The translations under genes were made by a program, and so were the position numbers. Shown here one piece after another: positions 21,118 to 30,412 of a DNA stretch of 32,165 nt. The stretch is from Bacilli bacterium (lineage in GTDB: Bacteria; Bacillota_I; Bacilli_A; RF39; UBA660). The stretch's first letter is position 1, and each line of letters begins with the position of its first letter. The stretch lies in assembly GCA_017476885.1 (NCBI GenBank), contig JAFUYX010000016.1, forward strand, positions 1 to 32,165. Reading direction: 5' to 3'. The notes beneath the pieces were generated by a model. The model was not told the DNA's origin. It was given only the letters and a program-made list of their open reading frames with translations, and ran no database searches.

Positions 21118-23488
21118 ATTTATCTCGTAATTCAGCCTTGAAAGTTCCAACTACTTTATCAATAATTTGATTAAAAATAGCCATAACTTCATCTTCTGTT
21201 AAAGTGCGATTTTGATCTAAGAAAGATAAATTAAATGCAATCGATTTTTTATTCTCTGCGATTTTATCTCCTTCATAAATGTCAAAAATAGAAACCTCAC
21301 GAAGCAACTTAGTACCATTCTTTTTAATACATTTTACCAGTTCATTAGATTCAACAGACTTATCCACAATGACAGCAAAATCTTTCTCAATAGAAGGATA
21401 TTTTGCAATATCTTGATAAACCATCTTAGAAGGATGGAAAGACAGTAACTCATCTAAATTTATTTCAAAAGCATAAGCATTCTCTTTAATACGATTAGGA
21501 TGAATTCGTCCCATAATTCCAATATTCTTTCCTTGAACAACAATACTAGCACTTTGCCCTGGATGGAATTCATTAGGAATCGCATCATCCTTCACAAAAC
21601 TATAACGTCCTGCAAAACCAAGATAATCTAATAATTCTTCAACTATTCCCTTCATAGTATAAAAATCAGCCTTTTTAGAAGGAATATCCACATAATAGTT
21701 TCCGCTGATAAAAGCAGCCACCTTCATATTTTCTTTATATTCATGATTCTCTTTATAAAATCCCTTACCCATTTCAAAAATAGAAATATCACTTTGATTA
21801 TGAGCCTTATTATAAAGATAAATCTCCTTTAAAGAATACAACAAACTATAACGAAGAGTATCTCTTTCAGAAGTCATTGGAGACTCCAAGAGAATGCTTT
21901 CAAACTCATCTTTAGTAAATTGATGAACTTCATTGCTAGGAATTAAAGAATAACTACAAGTTTCATTTAATCCTAAATCTGCAAGTTTATGCTTAATGTC
22001 TCGATAAACTTTAGAATAAGTTCCCACTCTAGCATCTAAAGTCGGTAACTTTCCAGGAATTTTATCAATTCCGTGCATTCTCCCTATTTCTTCAATTAAA
22101 TCTTCAGCAATCGAAATATCGAGTCTTCTAGATGGAACAAGAACCTCCAAAAAAGTATCATTTGCATGAACTTCAAAACCTAAATCATTTAAAATTTGAT
22201 GAACTTCTTCTCTCGGAATTGAAATTCCTAAAACTCTTTCAATTTTACTATACTCTAAAGAAATCTTCTTTTCTTCTGTGTTAACTGGATGATACTCTAC
22301 CATCCCAGAATAAATAGAAGCATTGGCATACTTTTCAAGTAAATGACAACTTCTTTCAATCGCCATATAAGTTCGATTAGGATCAAGGCCTTTTTCAAAA
22401 CGCATTGACGCTTCACTTCTTAAAATCTTCTTAGAAGTCTTACGAATTTTAACATTATCAAAAATCGCAGCTTCAATTAAAATATTTTTAGTATCAAACT
22501 CAACTTCAGTGGATAGTCCACCCATCACTCCAGCTAGACCAACCGCTTCCTTTTGATTAGCAATCACAATATCCTCTTCATCTAAAGTTCTCTCTACATT
22601 ATCAAGAGTTGTTAACTTTTCATCCTTCTTAGCCATTCGAACAACAAGAGTATCTCCTAGTCGGTCGGCATCATAAAAATGCATTGGTTGTCCAGTTTCA
22701 AGCATGACATAATTAGAAATATCCACCACATTATTAATAGGACGAATTCCACTTGCCATTAATCTCTTTTTAATAAAATCAGGACTTTCATGAATTTCTA
22801 CATTTTCTACACGTTTTGCTAAAAACAAAGAGCAGTTTGGTGTTTGAACATCCACTTTAAAAGAATCTTTAATATTCTTTTCATTTTCTTGATAAGAGAG
22901 TTCCATCTTTTTAACTTTTTTATGATACAATGCTCCTAACTCATAAGCCATCCCAAGAATGCTTTGTAAATCTCCACGGTTAGAAGTAAGTTCAAAATCA
23001 ATCACTTCATCATCAAAACCTAATACTTTTAAAGCATCTTCTCCTACTGGAGTTTCCAAAGGTAACTCACAAATTCCAGCTTTGTCTTCTTCGGATAAGA
23101 ACTTACTTTCTAATCCTAACTCAGCAATTGAACAAAGCATACCATTCGATTCTACTCCACGAATTTTCCCTTTTTTAATCTCTCCTCCAGGTAAATGAGC
23201 CCCATCTAAAGCAACAGCAACTTTTAATCCTTCTCTGACATTAGGAGCACCACATACAATAGATAAAACTTCACTTCCTACATCCACTTCACAAACATGT
23301 AAATGATCACTATCAGGATGGGAAATACATTTCAAAACTTCTCCTACTACTAAATTCGTACAATCGACAAACTTACCAGCAAAATCATATTCATTACCAA
23401 TAGAAGTCATATCTTCAGCAATTTGAGTAATTGATAAATCTTTATCTAAATCAATATAATCTTCTACAAATTTTCTACTTAACTTCAT
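21116..23488 (-). CDS. pheT: Phenylalanine-tRNA ligase beta subunit
   Basis: 790 aa, the usual length. N-terminal EMAP-like tRNA-binding domain (about 40-150, with HPDSDHLHVCEVDVG), B3/B4 editing domain (about 205-375, including PINNVVDISNYVMLETGQPMH), B5 DNA-binding-like domain (about 400-475), a catalytic-like core (to about 690) and a C-terminal FDX-ACB anticodon-binding domain (about 697-790, KYPSIEKDFAVIVD). It forms the alpha2-beta2 enzyme with PheS. It starts 3 nt after the pheS stop codon with AAGGGATG as RBS; it is last in the T-box-controlled operon. Confidence 0.97.
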   Translation of the reverse strand: MKLSRKFVEDYIDLDKDLSITQIAEDMTSIGNEYDFAGKFVDCTNLVVGEVLKCISHPDSDHLHVCEVDVGSEVLSIVCGAPNVREGLKVAVALDGAHLPGGEIKKGKIRGVESNGMLCSIAELGLESKFLSEEDKAGICELPLETPVGEDALKVLGFDDEVIDFELTSNRGDLQSILGMAYELGALYHKKVKKMELSYQENEKNIKDSFKVDVQTPNCSLFLAKRVENVEIHESPDFIKKRLMASGIRPINNVVDISNYVMLETGQPMHFYDADRLGDTLVVRMAKKDEKLTTLDNVERTLDEEDIVIANQKEAVGLAGVMGGLSTEVEFDTKNILIEAAIFDNVKIRKTSKKILRSEASMRFEKGLDPNRTYMAIERSCHLLEKYANASIYSGMVEYHPVNTEEKKISLEYSKIERVLGISIPREEVHQILNDLGFEVHANDTFLEVLVPSRRLDISIAEDLIEEIGRMHGIDKIPGKLPTLDARVGTYSKVYRDIKHKLADLGLNETCSYSLIPSNEVHQFTKDEFESILLESPMTSERDTLRYSLLYSLKEIYLYNKAHNQSDISIFEMGKGFYKENHEYKENMKVAAFISGNYYVDIPSKKADFYTMKGIVEELLDYLGFAGRYSFVKDDAIPNEFHPGQSASIVVQGKNIGIMGRIHPNRIKENAYAFEINLDELLSFHPSKMVYQDIAKYPSIEKDFAVIVDKSVESNELVKCIKKNGTKLLREVSIFDIYEGDKIAENKKSIAFNLSFLDQNRTLTEDEVMAIFNQIIDKVVGTFKAELRDK

Positions 23489-23491
23489 ATT

Positions 23492-24529
23492 CTACACATC
23501 CCTTCGATCAAATTCTTTTATAAATCGAATATCATTTCCATAAATAGTTCTAATATCTGGAATATTGTATTTAAACATAGCAAACCGATCAAGTCCAGTT
23601 CCAAAAGCAAATCCCTGATACTTCTTACTATCATATCCACACATCTCTAAAACATGAGGATGAACCATACCAGCCCCTAATACTTCAATCCAACCCGTTT
23701 GTTTACATAGATTACAACCTTTTCCATTACATTTAAAACAGCTTACATCTACTTCTACAGAAGGTTCTGTAAAAGGGAAAAAACTAGGTCTAAAACGAAC
23801 CTTCGTCTTCTCTCCTAACACTTTCTTACAAAAAAGTTCCAACGTTCCTTTTAAATCAGCCATAGAAACATTTTCATCAATCACAAGGCCTTCAATTTGA
23901 CGAAATTGATGACTATGAGTTGCATCTTCATCCCTACGATACACTTTACCAGGACACACAATTCTTAAAGGCCCTTTTTCTTTATTTTCTTCCATTGCTC
24001 TAACCTGCGCAGTAGAAGTTTGACTTCGAAGTAAATAATTCTCTACTTCATCTTTCAAATAAAAGGTATCTTGAGCATCTCTAGCAGGATGCCCTTTAGG
24101 AATATTTAACTTTTGAAAACAATTCTCGTCACTCTCGATTTCAGGACCTTCATACACTTGATAGCCCATAGACACAAACAAATCTTCAAATTGCTCGGTA
24201 ATCAATGTCATTGGATGTAAACTTCCCTTTTTAATCTTTCTTCCAGGTAAAGTAATATCAATAGCTTCTGACTTCAATTTTTCTTCAAGCAGAGAATTTT
24301 CAAATGCTTGTTTCTTTTCCTCATAAAACTCTAAAAAAGAATTTCGTAAAGTATTTAATTCCATACCATAGGCTTTTTTATCACTTGCTTCTTTAATACC
24401 CGCTTGTAATTCACTAATCAGCCCTTTCTTTCCCATATATCTTACTTTCATCTCTTCTAAACTTTTTAAGTCTTGAATGGTATTCTTTTCACTTTCTAAT
24501 AATTTCAAAACTTCCTTTATCTTATCCAT
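23492..24529 (-). CDS. pheS: Phenylalanine-tRNA ligase alpha subunit
   Basis: 345 aa. N-terminal coiled-coil arm (1-85) for tRNA contact, then a class II core: motif 1 region with HPMTLITEQFEDLF, GPEIESDENCFQKLNIPKGH, motif 2 HSHQFRQIEGLVID, and motif 3 GTGLDRFAMFKY. Residues 264-275 hold four Cys (C264-x2-C267-x4-C272-x2-C275) before TGWIEVLGAGMVHP, a likely Zn site present in some bacterial PheS lineages and absent from the E. coli enzyme. AGGAGG is 7 nt before the ATG. Its first 13 nt overlap the end of the GNAT gene, so translation is coupled. Confidence 0.97.
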   Translation of the reverse strand: MDKIKEVLKLLESEKNTIQDLKSLEEMKVRYMGKKGLISELQAGIKEASDKKAYGMELNTLRNSFLEFYEEKKQAFENSLLEEKLKSEAIDITLPGRKIKKGSLHPMTLITEQFEDLFVSMGYQVYEGPEIESDENCFQKLNIPKGHPARDAQDTFYLKDEVENYLLRSQTSTAQVRAMEENKEKGPLRIVCPGKVYRRDEDATHSHQFRQIEGLVIDENVSMADLKGTLELFCKKVLGEKTKVRFRPSFFPFTEPSVEVDVSCFKCNGKGCNLCKQTGWIEVLGAGMVHPHVLEMCGYDSKKYQGFAFGTGLDRFAMFKYNIPDIRTIYGNDIRFIKEFDRRDV

Positions 24530-25080
24530 AAATAATCCTCCTCTAAAATAGAATAAACATTTAAATCACAATACTCATGAGTATCAGGATGAATTCGTCG
24601 ATCCTTTAATACAACTTCTTTTCTCATTCCAGCCCTTTCATAGACTTTTCCACCTTCTTCAAATGCAGAAGTCATATGAGCCGTCACTATATGAGCCCGA
24701 CATTCCTTAAACAAATATTGAATCATCCTTTTTACAGCTTCGGTTGCATATCCACACCCATAATACTTAGAACCTATACTAAACCCAATTTCAACATTCA
24801 CATAAGTTTTTTTCTTTCTTTCAGCTTCTATCATTCCAATACATTCATGACTATTTTTAAGTTCTATGACCCAGAAACACTCATCACTTCCATGATGATG
24901 AATAATAAAATCTAAATAATCACTAAAATCCTGAGGCTTCTCATAAGATTCAAAACTATAATACTTAGATGCTAGAGAATCTCCTGCCCAATTTCGAAAT
25001 AAAGACACAGTATCTTTAGAACTAACAGGTCTAAGTATTAAACGATCACTTTCTAAAACTAAAGTTTTTAATTCTCTCAA
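24517..25080 (-). CDS. GNAT-family N-acetyltransferase, RimJ/RimL type
   Basis: 187 aa. Acetyl-CoA-dependent transferase: N-terminal SDRLILRPVSSKDTVSLFRNW is typical of RimJ/RimL relatives; ECIGMIEAERKKKTYVNVEIGFSI leads into the acetyl-CoA loop YYGCGYATEAVKRMIQYLF; the late VYERAGMRKE is the usual last helix. The substrate (protein N-terminus, small molecule or antibiotic) cannot be told. The start is TTG 25080 with AGGAGGG 6 nt upstream. It is the first gene after the Phe-type T-box and overlaps pheS by 13 nt, so it should rise when Phe-tRNA is uncharged. Confidence 0.88.
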   Translation of the reverse strand: MRELKTLVLESDRLILRPVSSKDTVSLFRNWAGDSLASKYYSFESYEKPQDFSDYLDFIIHHHGSDECFWVIELKNSHECIGMIEAERKKKTYVNVEIGFSIGSKYYGCGYATEAVKRMIQYLFKECRAHIVTAHMTSAFEEGGKVYERAGMRKEVVLKDRRIHPDTHEYCDLNVYSILEEDYLWIR

Positions 25081-25091
25081 AAATATCCCTC

Positions 25092-25316
25092 CTAAAAAAG
25101 AAAAATCCTAGAAAATTGGGACGAGTCATTCTACCCGTGGTACCACCCAAATTCTAGGATAAACTAGCACTTCTATCGTCTTTAACACAGACCTGTGAGT
25201 GATTCTCCAGTATTGAAATTCGAAATAATTCATCCCTAATAAGTACTCTCAGCTACTAATACTTAATCTCTTTTAGTTCATAAATTCTCTACTAAGATAC
25301 TTTCTTCGTCTCACTA
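25092..25316 (-). promoter_or_regulatory. T-box leader controlling GNAT-pheS-pheT, Phe specifier
   Basis: On the minus strand: Stem I closed by GTGA/TCAC, containing GACGAAGAAAGTA and the distal AGAGA/GGAG elements; a specifier candidate TTC at 25215-25217 within AATTTCAATACTGG; the T-box proper GGTGGTACCACGGG at 25134-25147 (TGGT pairs with a tRNA 3' ACCA); and a terminator, ATCCTAGAA-type arms 25105-25120 and 25146-25160, followed by TTTTTCTTTTTT. Uncharged tRNA-Phe should stabilise the antiterminator and allow transcription. Confidence 0.93.
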
Positions 25317-25322
25317 AAAAGT

Positions 25323-25351
25323 ATTTTATCACTTTCTACAAAGTTGTGCAA
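25323..25351 (-). promoter_or_regulatory. Promoter of the T-box operon
   Basis: TTGCAC, 17-nt spacer, TAAAAT with an extended TGA, on the minus strand; start expected near 25316, directly before Stem I. Confidence 0.75.
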
Positions 25352-25358
25352 GCCTCTT

Positions 25359-25823
25359 CTATTTGATTTTTTCTAGTTTCACAAGCTCATATTGATTATC
25401 TTTTAGACGATAAATCAACCTATGAGTCGTCCCATGTTTGAAATCTTCTTTTAACGAGAACAAATTAAATTTTCCAATCAATTGATGATCTAAAGTATAT
25501 AAATCACTAGAGGATTCTTTTACAAAAGATACATCAATAAAAACCTCAGATTCTTCCATCGCATAATTAGTAACCATCGAATAAAAACTATGATTTTTAC
25601 AAATCGCAGAATTATAACCCAATTCTTCCTTAGAAAAAGAATCCCCTAATCTTGAATCTATCAAAAAATACGGATTACAATGATAAATTATCCCCACTCT
25701 ATCATGAGACATCGAATAAAGTGTTGGACTATTTAAATAATTTAGAAAAGAATACACAACAATACCAATTAAAAAAGAAAAAATAAGGACAACAATTAAA
25801 ATACGTTTTTTTAAAGTATTCAT
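25359..25823 (-). CDS. Single-pass membrane-anchored protein, function unknown
   Basis: 154 aa. Short basic N-terminus MNTLKKR and membrane segment (8-28), with an extracytoplasmic domain of about 125 residues, predicted mixed alpha/beta, containing two Cys (YHCNP, AICKN). No lipobox and no recognised family. GAGGGAG is 4 nt before ATG. It lies between the rubrerythrin gene and the T-box promoter; no clear promoter of its own or terminator is visible. Confidence 0.65.
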   Translation of the reverse strand: MNTLKKRILIVVLIFSFLIGIVVYSFLNYLNSPTLYSMSHDRVGIIYHCNPYFLIDSRLGDSFSKEELGYNSAICKNHSFYSMVTNYAMEESEVFIDVSFVKESSSDLYTLDHQLIGKFNLFSLKEDFKHGTTHRLIYRLKDNQYELVKLEKIK

Positions 25824-25865
25824 AAATCTCCCTCGATTCTATAAAAAAATTATATCAAAAAGAAA

Positions 25866-25893
25866 GTAAAAAGAAAAGAACTCTAATAGTTCT
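25866..25893 (-). terminator. Terminator of the rubrerythrin gene
   Basis: AGAACT / AGTTCT (6 bp) with loop ATTAG on the minus strand, then TTTCTTTTT; overlaps the stop codon. Confidence 0.7.
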
Positions 25894-26422
25894 CCGCTTT
25901 CAATTCCATATAACTTTTTGGATGTTTACATACAGGACATATTTCAGGAGCTTTTTTACCAATAGTAATATGTCCACAATTACGACAAATCCACACCTTT
26001 TCTTCCCCACGTTCAAATACCAAGTGATCTTCGATATTACCAATTAATTTTAAATAACGCTCTTCATGATGTTTTTCAATTGCCCCAACAGACTCAAACA
26101 AAAAAGCAATATCATGAAAACCTTCTTCTCTAGCAATACGAGCAAACTCTTGATACATATCAGTCCATTCATAGTTTTCTCCATTTGCAGCATCTCTTAA
26201 ATTATCTAATGTATCTGGAATGCTATCATCATGTAACTTTTTAAACCATAATTTAGCGTGTTCCTTTTCATTACGAGCCGTTTCTTCAAAAATAGCGGCA
26301 ATCTGTTCATAACCATCTTTTTTGGCTTTAGAAGCATAATATTGATACTTCATATGTGCTTGAGATTCTCCAGCAAATGCAGCCATTAAATTAGCTTCTG
26401 TTCTACTTCCTTTTAATTCCAT
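25883..26422 (-). CDS. rbr: Rubrerythrin
   Basis: 179 aa. Di-iron peroxidase protecting anaerobes from H2O2. The ferritin-like four-helix domain (1-135) carries the iron ligands E19, E52 and H55 (ExxH), and E116 with H119 (ExxH). The C-terminal rubredoxin domain has C146-x2-C149 and C162-x2-C165. Length and order are standard. AAGGAGG is 7 nt before the ATG. Monocistronic: it has its own promoter with a palindromic site, and its own terminator. Its electron donor is not encoded nearby. Confidence 0.95.
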   Translation of the reverse strand: MELKGSRTEANLMAAFAGESQAHMKYQYYASKAKKDGYEQIAAIFEETARNEKEHAKLWFKKLHDDSIPDTLDNLRDAANGENYEWTDMYQEFARIAREEGFHDIAFLFESVGAIEKHHEERYLKLIGNIEDHLVFERGEEKVWICRNCGHITIGKKAPEICPVCKHPKSYMELKAENY

Positions 26423-26442
26423 ATTGATTCCTCCTTTTTAAC

Positions 26443-26482
26443 ATGGTAATACCATTATACATGAAAAAATAAAAAAAGACAA
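26443..26482 (-). promoter_or_regulatory. Rubrerythrin promoter with overlapping palindrome
   Basis: TTGTCT (26477-26482), 17-nt spacer, TATAAT (26454-26459) on the minus strand. A perfect palindrome ATGGTA-A-TACCAT (26443-26455) overlaps the -10 end and the start point, a natural place for a redox- or peroxide-responsive repressor. The -35 lies inside the upstream gene's terminator stem. Confidence 0.65.
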
Positions 26483-26503
26483 AGCAAGTTTCCCTACTTT
26501 ATC
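26464..26503 (-). terminator. Terminator of the coiled-coil/DUF1292-like unit
   Basis: GATAAAGTA / TGCTTTGTC (9 bp with G-T pairs) and a long T-rich tail on the minus strand. Its stem also holds the rubrerythrin -35 hexamer. Confidence 0.6.
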
Positions 26504-26736
26504 TGAGATTTTAATAAATTGGTAATAGTAACCATCAAATCATTATCTTCCACTTTCGTAACATAAATATCTTCGCCTTCATTTTCTGCCTTAAATATCG
26601 CAACTTTGGAAGAAATCACTTCATTATTTTCATCCATTCCCATGACTAAATAATAATTAGAATTCTCATAAACAGTACTATTCAACACCATATACTTTTC
26701 TTGATTATCAAGAGTAATAATCGTATTAATTTTCAT
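26494..26736 (-). CDS. DUF1292-like small protein
   Basis: 80 aa from ATG 26736. All-beta pattern with INTIITLDNQEKYMVLNSTV, NSNYYLVMGMDENNE and a last helix MVTITNLLKSQ; similar in layout to DUF1292/YrzB proteins, as in the gene at 20008-20244, but the match is weaker. GGTGG is 5 nt before ATG 26736; ATG 26748 lacks an RBS. It overlaps the end of the coiled-coil gene by 11 nt, so translation is coupled. Confidence 0.6.
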   Translation of the reverse strand: MKINTIITLDNQEKYMVLNSTVYENSNYYLVMGMDENNEVISSKVAIFKAENEGEDIYVTKVEDNDLMVTITNLLKSQIK

Positions 26737-28879
26737 GAAAACCACCATCTAACAAATCATTAAAACTAATATAATCGGTATCTTCAAAATCGTTAACCAT
26801 AACATCATCTTCTTGTATGTCAACGTTTGGTTTTTCTTCCTCTTTATTCTCAGTAAGACTTAAATCCTCTACATGAACGACTTTATGTCTTAAAGGATTA
26901 CTATCTAGTGAAATAGAAGTTCGAGGTGGGAATTCTTTCACATCCTCAATCGTTGATATGGCTGGTATTATACCTTCCTCTTGTAAACTTTCTTTTTCTA
27001 AAGAAGAATCATCAAACGGAATATTTTCAAGATTAGGAAAATCAAATGTCTCAGGTTCTACCTCAGGGTTAGGAAATAAATCCTCTATATCATCAGAATT
27101 CACATTTTGAGATTCTACACTAGGATTAGTAGAAGAAACATCAATAGAAGAATTATCTGCAGCTTCAACTTTTAAAGTCTCATCTTCTTTTGAAAAAATA
27201 TCATCTAAAGAAACAAGTTCTTCCTTGGATTCTTCAACAGGATTATCAGTTTCTAAATTTCTATTTTCTTTTTTTTCTACATCAAAAGAAGGATTTGCCA
27301 TCTCATCAGGAAGATAATCAATAGTAAAAGCACCCATATCTTCAGTATCATCAATAGAATCAATTTTTTCTTCTAAAGCAGGTTGAACATCTAAACTATG
27401 CTCAATTTTCTTTAAAATATCTTTAGGAGATTCTAAGTATTTTTTTCGATGTTGAAGTGCACTAACAAGATCATTATACCCTTTTAATTCCTCTTTATCC
27501 TTTTCCACTGCCAAAATATCCTTACCACGGCTATTAAGAGCAATATCCTTTTTAATAGAAGCAATTTCTTTCTTTAATTCTTCTATTTTTTTAGAATAGA
27601 ATTCTTCTTCTTCCAATTGTTTAGATTGAATAATTTTAGATTCTAAATCCTGTTCAAAATGATATAAAATTCTTTCAACTAAAAGAAGTTCATCTTGTTT
27701 TCTTTTTAAAGCTGCTTGCATACTAGCGCGCTTTTTAGGGGATTTCATTTCTGAATTCTCTTCTAATACTTTTAAATAACTATCAATATCCATCTTTAAG
27801 GAATCACGAGTCTTTTTCGATTCGGATACCAAAGAAACCAATTCAGGAACAACTTCGGTATCAATATGTAAAACAAGTGCTTCAATTCGTTTTTTCTCTT
27901 CTTCTAGATTCTCTATCTCATGCTCTAAATATGAAATTCGTGTCTGTAAAATAGACAAATCACTTCCATCATATCTCTTGTTCTCAATTTCATTTGCAAA
28001 CTCGTCTCTCTTTTGTTCTGCATCCGCTAATAAAGAATCAATTTCTTTAACCGAAACATTCATATAAGGCTTAGATTCAACAATTGTAACAAGTTCTTTT
28101 ATCTTTGCTAGACAATTTTCAAAATCATGATCTAAATACAACTCTTGAGCTTCATGTCCAATATAACAAGGATCCGTAATCACTTCAATTTTTCTCTGTT
28201 CTAATTCCTCTAATTCCTTGTTATAACGATCAATTAGTTCTTCATCATTCTTTTTGGCCTTTTGATCAATATAAGTAGTAGGATTTGCAAGCATAGCCTC
28301 TATTTCTCGCAACTTTCCCTCATCAAAAGATATTTTTTCTTCCAAATCAGCTCGTTGCGTTCCTAACATGGCAAGAGATTTTGTAATCTCAGAATATTTT
28401 TTTTGAGCATTACTTAATTGCTTTTCTATCGAACTTTTCTCTTGATAAGCCTCATCTAATAAAGATTGATAATTTTGATACGTTTGATTTTTAGAATGGG
28501 AAGTCTTCATCTTCAATTCTAAGGATTCCATATATCGATTCAATTGACTTAAATCCCCTTCATAAGCAACAACATCATTGTGAACCTTTTCCTCGGTAGA
28601 AGAAATATCCGCGATTTGCCCCAATAAATCATCCAAAGAATCTCTATAATTGGCTAAGCGATTCTCCATCCCTATTTTTACATTCTCATCAATAATTTTC
28701 TCATTAGACTTCATATATTTAGAAGACCCAATACTTCTTTTTAAATTTTTAAGTTGATTTTTTTTATAATCAATATCCTGAGTCAATGTTAAATATTCTT
28801 CATGTAAATTCTCATAAGAATTCGTACTACCAGACATTTCTATTAACGTATCAATATATTCCAATATCTCTTTTTTCAT
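26726..28879 (-). CDS. Large coiled-coil protein with acidic disordered tail
   Basis: 717 aa, cytoplasmic, with no signal or membrane segment. Residues about 20-490 are nearly continuous heptad-type coiled coil rich in Glu, Lys, Leu, Ile and Ser, broken near 235-270 (TDPCYIGHEAQELYLDHDF). Residues 500-717 are acidic and low in complexity, with Pro/Ser/Asp-rich short motifs (for example EDLFPNPEVEPETFDFPNLE) and a final helix-like DYISFNDLLDGGF. There is no ATP-binding motif, so this is not an SMC ATPase. A cytoskeletal, division or scaffold role would be typical for such architecture but is speculation. RBS AGAGG is 10 nt before ATG. It is coupled to the DUF1292-like gene and 95 nt downstream of cysS. 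Confidence 0.75.
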   Translation of the reverse strand: MKKEILEYIDTLIEMSGSTNSYENLHEEYLTLTQDIDYKKNQLKNLKRSIGSSKYMKSNEKIIDENVKIGMENRLANYRDSLDDLLGQIADISSTEEKVHNDVVAYEGDLSQLNRYMESLELKMKTSHSKNQTYQNYQSLLDEAYQEKSSIEKQLSNAQKKYSEITKSLAMLGTQRADLEEKISFDEGKLREIEAMLANPTTYIDQKAKKNDEELIDRYNKELEELEQRKIEVITDPCYIGHEAQELYLDHDFENCLAKIKELVTIVESKPYMNVSVKEIDSLLADAEQKRDEFANEIENKRYDGSDLSILQTRISYLEHEIENLEEEKKRIEALVLHIDTEVVPELVSLVSESKKTRDSLKMDIDSYLKVLEENSEMKSPKKRASMQAALKRKQDELLLVERILYHFEQDLESKIIQSKQLEEEEFYSKKIEELKKEIASIKKDIALNSRGKDILAVEKDKEELKGYNDLVSALQHRKKYLESPKDILKKIEHSLDVQPALEEKIDSIDDTEDMGAFTIDYLPDEMANPSFDVEKKENRNLETDNPVEESKEELVSLDDIFSKEDETLKVEAADNSSIDVSSTNPSVESQNVNSDDIEDLFPNPEVEPETFDFPNLENIPFDDSSLEKESLQEEGIIPAISTIEDVKEFPPRTSISLDSNPLRHKVVHVEDLSLTENKEEEKPNVDIQEDDVMVNDFEDTDYISFNDLLDGGFHEN

Positions 28880-28948
28880 GACAAGTCAACCTCTTTATAC
28901 TTTCTTATTCTGTTATCATCATATCAAAAAATTGAATCAAAGTAAATG

Positions 28949-28976
28949 AAAAAATGCCAATTTTCATTGACATTTT
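28949..28976 (-). terminator. Terminator of cysS
   Basis: AAAATGTCAAT / ATTGGCATTTT (11-bp stem, one T-G pair) with a GAAA tetraloop, followed by T residues on the minus strand; overlaps the stop codon. Confidence 0.85.
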
Positions 28977-30363
28977 AGAGAATCTCATAAGTAGTTCCTT
29001 CACGTCCATCTTTCAATAAAACTCCTTTGGAAAAAAGTTCATCACGAATAGAATCTGCTAAAGCAAAATTCTTATTTAATTTCGAAATCCTACGTTCCTC
29101 AATTTTCTTTAAAATATAATTTTCAAAATCTTTATCAATTTCTTTTAATTCACATAACCCAAGAGAGAATACCTGATCCCAAGATTGAATTAAATGATAT
29201 TTAGTAGATTCATCAACATCACTTTTTAATAAATCATAGACTAGAGTCAACGCATTCGCCGTAGCCAAATCATCGGCAATAAAATTTTTAAACTTTTCAT
29301 CATACGCTTCATAAATCTTAGTATCATAAGAATTCGTTCTTTCTAAATGAGAAACCTTATTCTTTAACTTCTGGTAACTTTGAGAAGCATTTTCTAAAAT
29401 ATCAAAACTAAATACAAGTTGTTTACGATAATGAGAAGTTAAACATAAATAACGATAGGCAAGCGGATCAAACCCCTTCTCTTTTAAAACCGATAAAGTC
29501 AAAAAGTTACCTTGACTCTTACTCATTTTACCATTTTCTACATTTAAGTGTTCTCCATGAACAAAATATTTACACCATGGATGTCCTAGATAAGCTTCAC
29601 TCTGGGCAATTTCATTGGTGTGATGTGGAAAGATATTGTCTACTCCTCCACAATGAATATCTAAATATTCTCCAAGATTTGATATAGAGATTCCAGAACA
29701 CTCAATGTGCCATCCAGGGTAACCAATTCCCCAAGGACTTTCCCATTTCAATTCTTGAGAATCAAACTTAGATTTCGTAAACCATAATACAAAATCTGCT
29801 TGATTTCTTTTATTATCGTCCTCTTCGACACCTTCCCTAACGCCTACAACCATTTCATCTACCTTATGATTAGTAAGCTGATAATAATCTTTTAACTTAG
29901 AAGTATCAAAATAGATATTTCCTCCTGCTTGATAGGCATATCCTTCTTCAAGTAATTTTGTAATCATCTTAAAATACATATCAATATTTTCAGTAGCTGG
30001 TGAAACAATATCAGGCCATTTAATATTTAATGCTTCGGTATCCTTCTTAAAAGCATCTGTATAATATTTTGCAATATCTAAAACACTTTTATGTGCTTCT
30101 TTAGCAGATTTTACCATCTTATCATCACCAGAATCAGAATCACTCGTTAGGTGACCTACATCAGTAATATTCATACATCTAGTAACATCATACCCAAGAT
30201 ATTTTAATGACTTTTCTAAAACATCTTCAAAAATATAGGTCCTTAAATTTCCAATGTGTGCATAATTATAAACAGTAGGACCACAGGTATACATTTTTAC
30301 CTTATTCTCTTCATAAGGAATAAACTCCTCTATTTTACGACTTAATGTATTATAAATTTTCAT
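28975..30363 (-). CDS. cysS: Cysteine-tRNA ligase
   Basis: 462 aa, standard length. Class I synthetase: HIGN at 36-39 (HIGH motif), KMSKS at 279-283, and zinc ligands C27, C222 (GWHIECSG), H247 and E251 (FPHHTNEIAQSEA). The C-terminal helical anticodon domain ends in a short tail. AAGGTGATGG precedes the ATG. It lies between the truncated surface-protein gene and the coiled-coil gene, with terminators on both sides, so it is probably its own unit. Confidence 0.97.
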   Translation of the reverse strand: MKIYNTLSRKIEEFIPYEENKVKMYTCGPTVYNYAHIGNLRTYIFEDVLEKSLKYLGYDVTRCMNITDVGHLTSDSDSGDDKMVKSAKEAHKSVLDIAKYYTDAFKKDTEALNIKWPDIVSPATENIDMYFKMITKLLEEGYAYQAGGNIYFDTSKLKDYYQLTNHKVDEMVVGVREGVEEDDNKRNQADFVLWFTKSKFDSQELKWESPWGIGYPGWHIECSGISISNLGEYLDIHCGGVDNIFPHHTNEIAQSEAYLGHPWCKYFVHGEHLNVENGKMSKSQGNFLTLSVLKEKGFDPLAYRYLCLTSHYRKQLVFSFDILENASQSYQKLKNKVSHLERTNSYDTKIYEAYDEKFKNFIADDLATANALTLVYDLLKSDVDESTKYHLIQSWDQVFSLGLCELKEIDKDFENYILKKIEERRISKLNKNFALADSIRDELFSKGVLLKDGREGTTYEIL

Positions 30364-30412
30364 GAACCATCACCTTTTCTGATTTTAATTATATATCATA
30401 AACTTATGAAAG

